From an uncultured euryarchaeote (GTDB taxonomy: Archaea > Thermoplasmatota > Poseidoniia > Poseidoniales > Thalassarchaeaceae): 8,720 nt of DNA. The stretch spans positions 1 to 8,720 of the forward strand of contig CALCEF010000337.1 of NCBI GenBank assembly GCA_937901365.1. The letters are read 5' to 3'. The notes beneath the pieces were generated by a model. The model worked only from the letters and a program-made list of their open reading frames with translations. It was not told the origin of the DNA and searched no databases. Numbering within the stretch: position 1 is the stretch's first letter; each line of letters opens with the position of its first letter. Positions 1 to 5,936 of this stretch are shown in pieces. Both the position numbers and the translations under genes were made by a program.

Positions 1-281
1 AGGATTACTGGCTCCCAAAGATCAGGGTCTCCACTCGGTGGATACTTGTCATTCAAAATCGTCGCATTGGGTCCGATGAAAACATTAGAACCAAGGCAGG
101 ATAAATCTGCGACATAGGCACCCCCTTGGATTCTTGTTCCATCACCCAATGTTGTATTTCTACCGACATGAGCAAGGCATCCTATGCTAACTTCCGAACC
201 GATTTGGCAGTCTTTGCCAATATAGCAAGGAGCCCAAGCGACCGAGCCGTCGGGCAGGTCGATTCGTTCTCCTCCAGCCAT
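1..281 (-). CDS. Hexapeptide-repeat (left-handed beta-helix) acyltransferase, 3' end cut by window edge
   Basis: The visible 93 residues begin MAGGERIDLPDGS and continue with imperfect [LIV]-G-x4 hexapeptide repeats (for example YIGKDCQIGSEVSIG and HVGRNTTLGDGTRIQGG, residues 20-54). These repeats build the left-handed beta-helix of trimeric acyl- and acetyltransferases. Around residues 76-92 the chain reads ILNDKYPPSGDPDLWEPV, which resembles the WbpD/WlbB-type N-acetyltransferases that modify amino sugars for surface polysaccharide. Family membership is well supported; the substrate is an inference. The catalytic His region is not visible and the C-terminus lies outside the window. The start is chosen because a strong GGAGTGA ribosome-binding sequence sits 5 nt upstream. 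The gene follows the peroxiredoxin stop by 5 nt, so it is the last visible gene of the repair operon, although its own role looks unrelated to repair. Confidence 0.8.
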   Translation of the reverse strand, partial: MAGGERIDLPDGSVAWAPCYIGKDCQIGSEVSIGCLAHVGRNTTLGDGTRIQGGAYVADLSCLGSNVFIGPNATILNDKYPPSGDPDLWEPVI

Positions 282-286
282 TGTTT

Positions 287-293
287 TCACTCC
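287..293 (-). promoter_or_regulatory. Ribosome-binding site of the acyltransferase, containing the preceding stop codon
   Basis: The coding strand reads GGAGTGA, five bases before the ATG at 281. The last three bases are the TGA stop of the peroxiredoxin gene, so a ribosome ending there sits on the next gene's binding site. This fixes the acyltransferase start. Confidence 0.6.
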
Positions 294-793
294 AATTCAA
301 GGTGGGCTAGGATTCGATCGACGTGTCCTTTTGCTTTGACACCATATTTTGCCATAGACAGAGTTCCATCTGCTTCGATGACAAAAGTGGAACGTGAGAT
401 TCCCATGTATGTTCGACCGTAGTTTTTCTTCTCCCTCCATACACCGTAGAGTTCCAGCAGTTCTCCATCAGGGTCCAATAACAGCGGGAAGTTCAATTGT
501 TGTTTTTCAGTGAAGTTCTGATGTGACTTTGCGCTATCTTTTGAGACACCCAATACGACTACATTCGCAGAACTCAAAGTGCCCATATTGTCTCGAAAGT
601 CACAGGCTTGCGTCGTACATCCAGGTGTGGAGTCCTTTGGATAGAAGTACAGTACTACGCGCTTTCCTTCTGCGAGTATGTCGCTCAAATTCCAAACATT
701 CCCTGCGCTATCCTCAGCAGAAAATGTTGGTGCATTCATCCCGTCTTCCAATGTTATTTCATTGCCCATGCAACAGCGAATCAATTCCTGCAT
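287..793 (-). CDS. bcp: Thioredoxin-dependent peroxiredoxin, BCP/PrxQ type
   Basis: This 168-residue protein reduces hydrogen and organic peroxides in the cytoplasm using thiols. The active site reads KDSTPGCTTQACDFRD (residues 53-68). It has a peroxidatic Cys59 in the PGCT motif and a resolving Cys64 five residues later, the spacing typical of the PrxQ/BCP subgroup. A conserved Arg134 lies in GISRSTFVI. The thioredoxin-like fold is complete to the C-terminus. The ATG used here directly abuts the TGA of the upstream gene (TGAATG), suggesting re-initiation. The first eight residues (MQELIRCC) are not typical of the family. An ATG at 769 would give 160 residues, closer to the 156 of E. coli Bcp, and neither start has a clear Shine-Dalgarno sequence. 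It lies downstream of polX and nth, consistent with an oxidative-damage operon. Confidence 0.93.
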   Translation of the reverse strand: MQELIRCCMGNEITLEDGMNAPTFSAEDSAGNVWNLSDILAEGKRVVLYFYPKDSTPGCTTQACDFRDNMGTLSSANVVVLGVSKDSAKSHQNFTEKQQLNFPLLLDPDGELLELYGVWREKKNYGRTYMGISRSTFVIEADGTLSMAKYGVKAKGHVDRILAHLELE

Positions 794-1378
794 TCAAACC
801 CGACGATTGCTACCGCTCTCAATCATTGAACGCAAACGAACGGATGACGGCTTTTTCGGAGGCTCACTAAACCCAAAACACGCATCGACTTCAAACTTGG
901 ATACGACTCCCAAATCTTCTCCTTCATATGATGCCTCTGCGTGGTTGATCGATGACAAATTGTAGATACAATACCATTCTCGTAAACCATTGCATGTCAG
1001 TCCGTGTGTTTTAGTGCCAAAAACAGCACCTGCGACCCATTGCTCGATGGTTGAGATGATCCATTTGGGACGACTGAAGGGAATGCCTATTCCACGTTTC
1101 CATTCGAAAGAAACGTTGAGAGAATCCGCCACAATATCGATCCCTCTTCGTTGCCTGTTGACATCGATTGGGACGATGTGAACTTCCTCAAAGTTGTATA
1201 ATGCAGATACATAATCAGCGTGCTCTTCACTTGGAGATAACAGAACGCGAGTCCCATCCGGCTTGGCCCACATCACATTGGTGAATGGCCCGAGTGGAGA
1301 TTTTTTCCAATCGCCTACGACGATTCGGTTCCCACTGGAAAATCCGCAAGAAGAAATTCTTCCATCGAAGATATCCAT
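794..1378 (-). CDS. Uncharacterised conserved protein (194 aa)
   Basis: The function is not recognised. The protein starts MDIFDGRISS. It has a hydrophilic N-terminal part with a DGTRVLLSPSEEHADYV segment (residues 41-57) and an FEEVHIVPI strand (63-71). A middle segment follows around WIISTIEQWVAGAVFGTKT (106-124), then an REWY motif (133-136) and a C-terminal FGFSEPPKKPSS (168-179). No signal peptide, convincing membrane segment or classical catalytic motif is visible. From memory, the N-terminal MDxFDGRI pattern, the REWY motif and the FGF-P-PS end resemble an uncharacterised family common in actinobacteria; this was not checked by search. The start is three bases after the nth stop and the end abuts the bcp start, so it is cotranscribed with repair genes. 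Translation signals are weak. Confidence 0.8.
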   Translation of the reverse strand: MDIFDGRISSCGFSSGNRIVVGDWKKSPLGPFTNVMWAKPDGTRVLLSPSEEHADYVSALYNFEEVHIVPIDVNRQRRGIDIVADSLNVSFEWKRGIGIPFSRPKWIISTIEQWVAGAVFGTKTHGLTCNGLREWYCIYNLSSINHAEASYEGEDLGVVSKFEVDACFGFSEPPKKPSSVRLRSMIESGSNRRV

Positions 1379-1381
1379 TGG

Positions 1382-2026
1382 TTAGCCCCGCGTTTCTTCT
1401 CTGATTCGTTTTTTTGTCGCGGCCCACGAACAAATTTGGCATTCAGCCAGATCGTGATTTCTGGCTGGACAGTATTCTCTCCCGAAGAAGATAATCTGCA
1501 AATGACGCGTATTCCACGTTTCTTTAGGCCAGAGTTGTTTCAGATCTCTCTCGGTTTGCTCGACATTTTTTGCCTTGGACAAACCCCAACGCGCCGCCAA
1601 GCGATGAATGTGAGTATCAACGGGGAAAGCAGGAATTCCATACCACTGCGCCATGACAACACTCGCAGTTTTGTGACCAACTCCAGCGAGACTTTCGAGA
1701 TAGTCCCAATCGGGTCGCATCCCTTCACCTTCGACAAGTTGCTCAGCCATCCTTCGCAAATTCTTGGCCTTGGTTGGTGCCAAACCGATTTCCCGAATCA
1801 ATGTTTGAATTTCATCAACTTCCAGATTGACCATCTCTTCGGGAGTGTTTGCTTTCTCAAAGAGAGCTGGTGTAACCTGGTTGACCTTTTTGTCAGTTGT
1901 TTGAGCCGAAAGCATGACCGCAACCAGTAGTGTGTAAGCGCTTGTGTGACTCAATGGAACAGGGGTCTCTGGATACAATTCATCGAGAATTTCACCAATT
2001 TTCAGCGCCTTTTCGGCCCGATTCAT
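1382..2026 (-). CDS. nth: Endonuclease III (DNA glycosylase/AP lyase) with an atypical iron-sulfur loop
   Basis: This 214-residue base-excision repair enzyme removes oxidised pyrimidines and cleaves the abasic strand. The helix-hairpin-helix is LESLAGVGHKTASVV (residues 110-124), with catalytic Lys119 (equivalent to E. coli Lys120). The catalytic Asp137 is in FPVDTHIHR. The N-terminal LLVAVMLSAQTTD (33-45) is the family signature. In the C-terminal cluster loop only three cysteines are seen: Cys186, Cys196 and Cys199, spaced C-x9-C-x2-C. The usual enzyme has C-x6-C-x2-C-x5-C, so the fourth ligand is missing and the first gap is three residues longer. The start overlaps the stop of the upstream small membrane gene (ATGA), with GGAGAT at 2033-2038 as a likely ribosome-binding site. 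The overall call is secure; cluster status is open. Confidence 0.96.
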   Translation of the reverse strand: MNRAEKALKIGEILDELYPETPVPLSHTSAYTLLVAVMLSAQTTDKKVNQVTPALFEKANTPEEMVNLEVDEIQTLIREIGLAPTKAKNLRRMAEQLVEGEGMRPDWDYLESLAGVGHKTASVVMAQWYGIPAFPVDTHIHRLAARWGLSKAKNVEQTERDLKQLWPKETWNTRHLQIIFFGREYCPARNHDLAECQICSWAATKKRIREETRG

Positions 2027-2229
2027 GTTTCCATCTCCACATCCTGCTCACCTCGAATACCCAACCAGATTCCGATGGCGATACAACCGAAGAAGGGACC
2101 ATAACACGGAATAGACATCCATCCTGACCAAGTTTCTGGTTTTCCAACTAAAATCCAAGCACACAGTGATAGAATCGCTCCGGGGAACATCGCAAAAAGG
2201 CCGAATGTGATTGCTTTTCCAACACCCAT
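2023..2229 (-). CDS. Small two-helix membrane protein (68 aa), unknown function
   Basis: The protein is 68 residues long, with two hydrophobic segments at about residues 7-28 (ITFGLFAMFPGAILSLCAWILV) and 40-58 (IPCYGPFFGCIAIGIWLGI). A short Trp-containing loop joins them and the tail is acidic (GEQDVEMET). No known family is recognised. The reading frame is supported by its position. The start ATG overlaps the preceding stop by one base (TAATG), has a GGTGAGG ribosome-binding sequence four bases upstream (2234-2240), and its TGA overlaps the nth start by four bases. It is therefore translationally coupled on both sides. A role as a membrane partner or unrelated passenger cannot be told from sequence alone. 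Confidence 0.75.
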   Translation of the reverse strand: MGVGKAITFGLFAMFPGAILSLCAWILVGKPETWSGWMSIPCYGPFFGCIAIGIWLGIRGEQDVEMET

Positions 2230-2435
2230 TATTCCTCACCCTTCGCGACCTTGAGTCCCTTTTGAATCTGCAATTCTGCCCACCATATTCCAGCCAGTGC
2301 AGCAACGGAGAGCCCAATCATCAATCCCACAGGTGATCTGTCGGCACCTGTTCCATACCAGAGGAAGAGGAAGATGAACCCAGCAATGGCCAACAATCCA
2401 AGGCGCAAAATGAGTGCTACAATTTGAGGCCGCAT
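2229..2435 (-). CDS. Small two-helix membrane protein (68 aa), unknown function
   Basis: The chosen start gives MRPQIVALILRLG..., 68 residues with two hydrophobic segments at about 5-27 and 35-54 and a basic/acidic tail (LKVAKGEE). The frame stays open upstream to 2540, but those extra 35 codons lie inside the polX coding region and are hydrophilic. The ATG at 2435 is preferred because GGTGAT lies three bases upstream and the gene then starts just after the polX stop. It overlaps the next small membrane gene by one base (TAATG). It has the same length and helix count as that neighbour, but obvious residue similarity is not visible, so paralogy is unproven. No function is recognised. Confidence 0.72.
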   Translation of the reverse strand: MRPQIVALILRLGLLAIAGFIFLFLWYGTGADRSPVGLMIGLSVAALAGIWWAELQIQKGLKVAKGEE

Positions 2436-2438
2436 GCA

Positions 2439-2444
2439 ATCACC
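2439..2444 (-). promoter_or_regulatory. Ribosome-binding site that sets the start at 2435
   Basis: The coding strand reads GGTGAT, three bases before the ATG at 2435. It includes the TGA stop of polX. It favours the short 68-residue product over an upstream start inside polX. Confidence 0.45.
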
Positions 2445-4299
2445 AGAGTAACTGTTCCAAGTCCGAGCCGCTACGGCAGTTGAGGATATCGGCCTCTTCC
2501 AGCCAACCTTTTCTTGCGATTTGCGCACCAAACCAGACATCTTTCAGACCCTGTGTACTGTGCGCATCTGGGTTGATTGAAATTGGTACGCCCAACTCTT
2601 TCGCGTATCGACAATAGCGCCAATCCAAATCCAATCGGTATGGACTTGCATTGATTTCGACCACTTTGAGTTGCCCTTCTGCATTGAGTTCACCCATCCT
2701 TCGCAGGACGGCGTGGAGATCAACAGCAAAGCCATCCCGCCCCCCCAGAATCCGTCCAGTAGGGTGGCCGAGAATTGTGAACGACGGATCTTCAATCGCC
2801 TTGATGAGGGCTTCAGTATTCACATCCTCATCACGTTTCATCCATGTTGGTAACTGATGTACACTTCCCACGACATGATCCAACACGCTCCGTTCCTCAT
2901 CCGTGTAGTCCAGACTTCCATCTGGTAGAATATCGCATTCATTTCCATGGAACAAGCGGAAGTCAATGCCCTTGTCAGACCAGTTTTCATTCATGGACCT
3001 GATTTCAGCAGATTGTGCAACCAGTTGTTCTGGACTGAGCCCACTCGCAATTTGGAGGACTTGGCTGTGGTCAGCAATTCCTAGAAACTCCCAGCCCAAG
3101 TTCTGTGCCGCTTCCGCCATTTGGCCGAGAGTAGCCGTCCCATCTGAAGCAGTGGTGTGATTATGGAACGAACCCTTCAGCATAGATGCCTCCATCAGGG
3201 TCGGTAAATTACCTGTGTCAGCTGCTTCAATTTCTCCCGAATCTTCTCGCAGTTCAGGCGGAACCCATTGTAATTCCAAGTGTTCATAAATTTCAGATTC
3301 TTTTTCGGCAGGGAGAGAATATTCAGCCGCCTCTATGCCCTTTAGGTCGCCCACTGCATCTAGGGGGAATAATCCGAATTCATTGAGACGCAATCCTCGA
3401 TCTAGAGCACGTTGCCGCATGCGGACGTTGTGTTCCTTTGAGCCGGTGAAGTAAGCCAATGTGTAGGCAAAGACATGTGGAGGGACAAGACGTACTTGGG
3501 CATCGATGGTAGTATTGGATGCCATTTCTTCATACGCATCTCCACCCAACGCCTCAAGCACCCCTCCATCAAGGCCTGATTCCATGACCTCGTCGGAGAA
3601 GAATTCGGTGCCGAGGATGATGCTGACTTTCGATGACCCCGCCCCCTTGACATCAGCAATTCCAGGGAGTGAAACAATTTGTTCTGTGACCGTTTCCACA
3701 TCTTCGGGTAATACAGCTGCGACGATGTCTAGGTCGCCAATCGTTTCTTTTCGTCGGCGTGTTGAACCTGCAAGTTGTGCCCGAGAAACGCCATCCATCG
3801 AAGAGATTCTCGTTTCCAATGCCTCTCCGTAGAGTATGCCTACATCCAGTCGCCTCCGGCCGGAGAATCGCTTGAGTAACTCAATACCATCCAGCACTTT
3901 CTGCTCTGATTTTTCCCCCATGCGATCCAATTCTCGAAGATGCCCACTTTCACCTGCCACTTTCAGTTGCGCAATCGAATCGATGCCCAACTCATCATGG
4001 AATTGCTTGATGCGTTTGGGACCAAGACCTGGAATGGCCAACATTTCGATGAGTCCTGCTGGGACGCTCGTGTACAGGTCACCAATATCGCCCCAAGTGC
4101 CTTCGGTGAGCGCCTCGTTAATCAATCCGGCAATCCCTTTCCCAATCCCCTTGACATCTGTCAGACGTCCTTCTGATGTCACAGTCCACAGATCCTCTTC
4201 AAGCGCCCCAAGTGTTCTAGAAGCGTTCTGATAGGAACGAACACGGAATGGATTCGCTCCCTTCAACTCTAGCAGAACGCCGACTTGTTCTAGGACCAT
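2440..4299 (-). CDS. polX: Family X DNA polymerase with PHP phosphoesterase domain (PolX)
   Basis: With the ATG at 4299 the protein has 619 residues. Family members fill short gaps and trim 3' ends in base-excision repair. The order is an N-terminal helix-hairpin-helix domain with LTDVKGIGKGIAGLIN (residues 46-60) and LAIPGLGPKRIKQF (87-100). The nucleotidyltransferase palm follows, with GSTRRRKETIGDLDIV (178-193) giving metal-binding Asp189 and Asp191, a third Asp266, and the YFTGSKEHN motif (283-291). The C-terminal PHP domain has a full set of likely metal ligands: His379, His381, Asp386, Asp410, His411, Glu454, His481, His512, Asp578 and His580. The frame is open up to a GTG at 4467, and another ATG lies at 4377, but those added residues look unlike PolX. 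Similarity may begin two to three residues before the chosen Met, so the exact start is uncertain. It is the first gene of the repair operon. Confidence 0.95.
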   Translation of the reverse strand: MVLEQVGVLLELKGANPFRVRSYQNASRTLGALEEDLWTVTSEGRLTDVKGIGKGIAGLINEALTEGTWGDIGDLYTSVPAGLIEMLAIPGLGPKRIKQFHDELGIDSIAQLKVAGESGHLRELDRMGEKSEQKVLDGIELLKRFSGRRRLDVGILYGEALETRISSMDGVSRAQLAGSTRRRKETIGDLDIVAAVLPEDVETVTEQIVSLPGIADVKGAGSSKVSIILGTEFFSDEVMESGLDGGVLEALGGDAYEEMASNTTIDAQVRLVPPHVFAYTLAYFTGSKEHNVRMRQRALDRGLRLNEFGLFPLDAVGDLKGIEAAEYSLPAEKESEIYEHLELQWVPPELREDSGEIEAADTGNLPTLMEASMLKGSFHNHTTASDGTATLGQMAEAAQNLGWEFLGIADHSQVLQIASGLSPEQLVAQSAEIRSMNENWSDKGIDFRLFHGNECDILPDGSLDYTDEERSVLDHVVGSVHQLPTWMKRDEDVNTEALIKAIEDPSFTILGHPTGRILGGRDGFAVDLHAVLRRMGELNAEGQLKVVEINASPYRLDLDWRYCRYAKELGVPISINPDAHSTQGLKDVWFGAQIARKGWLEEADILNCRSGSDLEQLLW

Positions 4300-4334
4300 T
4301 ACGACATTTGACTTTGAATGGTAAGGGGGTCCAT
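4299..4334 (-). other. Possible 11-codon leader reading frame overlapping the polX start
   Basis: An ATG at 4334 opens a frame encoding MDPLTIQSQMS that ends in TAA, whose first base position is shared with the polX ATG (TAATG). The same overlap style joins the two small membrane genes downstream. No ribosome-binding sequence is seen before it. It may be chance, or it may couple translation into polX. Confidence 0.25.
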
Positions 4335-4381
4335 TACGGCGAGGGCGAGGAAGACTCCAACCTGCAACCTTCACCATGAAG

Positions 4382-4407
4382 GTCAAGAATACACGGACGT
4401 TCTTGAC
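4382..4407. promoter_or_regulatory. Inverted repeat in the polX/membrane-gene divergent region (operator candidate)
   Basis: GTCAAGAA at 4382-4389 and TTCTTGAC at 4400-4407 are perfect 8-bp inverted arms separated by 10 bases. The site sits between the polX start and the rightward gene at 4449, where a dimeric regulator could control both. The rest of 4300-4448 shows no strong TATA box on either strand. An RNA hairpin is the alternative reading. No regulator is encoded nearby. Confidence 0.45.
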
Positions 4408-4448
4408 TCTTGGCACAGGCTGAAGAGCCTCCTCCTCATGGAAGCCCC

Positions 4449-4778
4449 ATGGAGTCTGTTGAAACACTCAGCCAACTGCTCTGTGCTTCCACTCTGATGC
4501 TATGGGTTCTGATTGGGACATTTTCTCGCACTGATGAGTCGGAAAATCGCGCACAATGGGCGATGTTCTTTCTCTCCCTATCGGCAACGGCATCCCTCAT
4601 CATTCTCGATGTTTCAGGTGGTAGCCTATGGGGTTCGACCTATCTGCCCAAACCATTGGCAGTGCTGTGCCTTGCATTCGCTTTTTTGGCCCGTCTCAAC
4701 CTCAAAGGTCGCAGTATCTCGCAAGGGATGAACCCCCATCAAATTATGAAGGAAAATCGAGAAGTTGATGAAGACTAA
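4449..4778 (+). CDS. Small three-helix membrane protein (109 aa), unknown function
   Basis: The product starts MESVETLSQLLCAS and has three hydrophobic segments at about residues 8-25, 36-55 and 67-83. A charged loop (RTDESENRAQ) separates the first two, and the cytoplasmic-looking tail is charged (MKENREVDED). No known family is recognised. The frame extends 13 codons further to a TTG at 4410, but the ATG at 4449 is preferred because a weak GGAAG sits four bases upstream and the extension is Pro-rich and non-hydrophobic. It is transcribed divergently from polX and shares its upstream region. Its TAA stop directly abuts the stop of the opposing gene, leaving no room for a separate terminator. 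Confidence 0.7.
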   Translation: MESVETLSQLLCASTLMLWVLIGTFSRTDESENRAQWAMFFLSLSATASLIILDVSGGSLWGSTYLPKPLAVLCLAFAFLARLNLKGRSISQGMNPHQIMKENREVDED

Positions 4779-5603
4779 TCACTCATTCCGACGGATGATG
4801 AACTCAGGACTTTCAGGGATTGTGTGTTCAATGTGGTGTTCGTGTTCCCCACCTCTTCGAATCTCATCGAATCGTGCTTCGGTTTGCTGATCGGTCGTCT
4901 GTTTTTGTTCCATATTCTTGTGCCATGCACGTCGCGCGCGGGATACTCGGAGAATACCAATAAGGCAAAAACTGCCGATGAGTACGATGAGTCCTGCCTG
5001 CATGCTGCTAAAATTCCATGGTGTGTGTTCAGTAAGCCAATCGGCTAAATCATCTAGCAAACGGTAGACGAAAGAAAGATCGGGGGGGCTGCCAGATTCG
5101 CTCTGACTGTTCATCCCAGACCATTCATCACCAGTGACTTCAATCGGTAAATCCACGGTGTGACTAGCCGAACTGTTCGCCCGAGCAAAAACTTGCAACT
5201 GGGCCATCGCAATTCCTTCAGATAGTCCAGATAACGTGACTTTCAGTTCGAGAACTTCACCCGAATTGATGTCATAATATGCAGGATCAAACTCATCACG
5301 TAGGTGAGTATCATCTTCGACATAGATGAGTACATTCAATGAAACCGGACCTTCATTGCCAATCGTACAGGTGAATGTCACAGGTTCGCCCAAGTCAAGT
5401 GTTGCAACGGGGGGGTCACATCCAGCTGAAAATACGGGGTCGTGTATGTCCGGGTTGTTTGGATAGGCGTCCGCTCCATCCCATACCGTGAAATTCTCAG
5501 TCGGGTCATCATATCCGTCACCATCAGTATCCTGTGCTGAGGCGAGTGGTGCGAGTATTAGTACAAGAAAGACGGCGAAAATAGGCCGCCGCAAGGGATT
5601 CAC
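4779..5603 (-). CDS. Secreted, C-terminally membrane-anchored protein with calcium-binding-like motif
   Basis: The 274-residue product has a signal peptide (residues 1-23, RRPIFAVFLVLILAPLASA, likely cut after ASA). An Asp/Gly-rich DTDGDGYDD segment follows (25-33), like thrombospondin type 3 calcium sites. The extracellular beta-rich region (about 60-160) contains Cys62 and Cys79, which could form a disulfide, and resembles an Ig-like or CARDB-like fold. A hydrophobic helix (about 202-219) is followed by RVSRARRAWHK and a 55-residue charged tail, giving an outside-to-inside topology. N-glycosylation sequons occur at Asn37, Asn143 and Asn198. The GTG start overlaps the NifU stop by four bases. 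A TTG at 5594 lies five bases after GGAGTGA and may be the true start, shortening it by three residues. The function is unknown. Confidence 0.8.
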   Translation of the reverse strand: MNPLRRPIFAVFLVLILAPLASAQDTDGDGYDDPTENFTVWDGADAYPNNPDIHDPVFSAGCDPPVATLDLGEPVTFTCTIGNEGPVSLNVLIYVEDDTHLRDEFDPAYYDINSGEVLELKVTLSGLSEGIAMAQLQVFARANSSASHTVDLPIEVTGDEWSGMNSQSESGSPPDLSFVYRLLDDLADWLTEHTPWNFSSMQAGLIVLIGSFCLIGILRVSRARRAWHKNMEQKQTTDQQTEARFDEIRRGGEHEHHIEHTIPESPEFIIRRNE

Positions 5604-5606
5604 TCC
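5600..5606 (-). promoter_or_regulatory. Ribosome-binding site containing the NifU stop codon
   Basis: The coding strand reads GGAGTGA with the NifU TGA inside it. It lies five bases before TTG at 5594, the same layout as at the acyltransferase start near 281. It argues for TTG 5594 rather than GTG 5603 as the start of the secreted protein. Confidence 0.4.
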
Positions 5607-5884
5607 TCGGACTTGAGTTTGTCATCGATGAAGGCACGCATGTATTCGGGTAATTCGCCATTGACGAATACGACATCGTTGACTTCCTCCAATTTCATCA
5701 GCGCGTAATAGATTTGCATGGCAGTCATCGGTGTACTACTACACCCTGTACAACCTCCTTCCAACCCAATCATGATGATTCCATCCGTCGTATCGATGAC
5801 ATTGACCACGCCATCATGCGCATCCAAGACGGCCTGAACAGGCCCGACGTTTTCCAGAATCAACTGTTTGTCAACCTCTGCCAT
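5600..5884 (-). CDS. NifU C-terminal-domain (Nfu-like) iron-sulfur carrier protein
   Basis: The 94-residue product is a stand-alone NifU C-terminal domain. Proteins of this type hold an iron-sulfur cluster between subunits and pass it to client enzymes. The diagnostic segment is GLEGGCTGCSSTPMT (residues 40-54), with the CxxC pair Cys45 and Cys48. Flanking strands GVVNVIDTTDGIIMIG and NDVVFVNGELPEY fit the domain. The frame is open to 6010, but the added N-terminus is Arg-rich and runs across the divergent promoter region into the opposing gene, so the ATG at 5884 was chosen. It is the first gene of a two-gene unit with the secreted protein. Possible clients in the window include endonuclease III, if it still binds a cluster. 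Confidence 0.85.
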   Translation of the reverse strand: MAEVDKQLILENVGPVQAVLDAHDGVVNVIDTTDGIIMIGLEGGCTGCSSTPMTAMQIYYALMKLEEVNDVVFVNGELPEYMRAFIDDKLKSEE

Positions 5885-5936
5885 AGTGAGGTGGAAGAGG
5901 CGGAGGGCTTTCAACCCGTTCCCCCTTACGGGCACC
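5885..5936. promoter_or_regulatory. Short divergent intergenic region between NifU-like and amidotransferase genes
   Basis: Only 52 bases separate the two divergent start codons, so the promoters must overlap each other or the neighbouring genes. CCCGT (5915-5919) and ACGGG (5928-5932) form a short inverted repeat with an 8-base loop. No clear TATA box or Shine-Dalgarno sequence is seen on either strand. Confidence 0.3.

Noticed and set aside
126..422. Rightward open frame over the acyltransferase and peroxiredoxin genes
   Set aside because: Antisense shadow of two well-supported minus-strand genes.
1436..1930. 164-codon rightward frame opposite nth
   Set aside because: It is the complement of a confidently identified endonuclease III; no recognisable domain.
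2436..2540. Upstream extension of the first 68-residue membrane protein
   Set aside because: These 35 codons lie within polX in another frame and are hydrophilic; the ATG at 2435 has a ribosome-binding site.
2740..2746. Seven-base C run, with similar G runs at 5082-5088 and 5409-5415, considered as phase-variable tracts
   Set aside because: All three encode Gly-Gly or Pro-Pro in intact frames of otherwise complete genes; the tracts are short and no alternative frame makes sense.
4300..4467. N-terminal extension of polX to GTG 4467 or ATG 4377
   Set aside because: The extra residues do not resemble PolX, no ribosome-binding site precedes either start, the GTG version would overlap the divergent gene, and the inverted repeat at 4382-4407 would then be coding.
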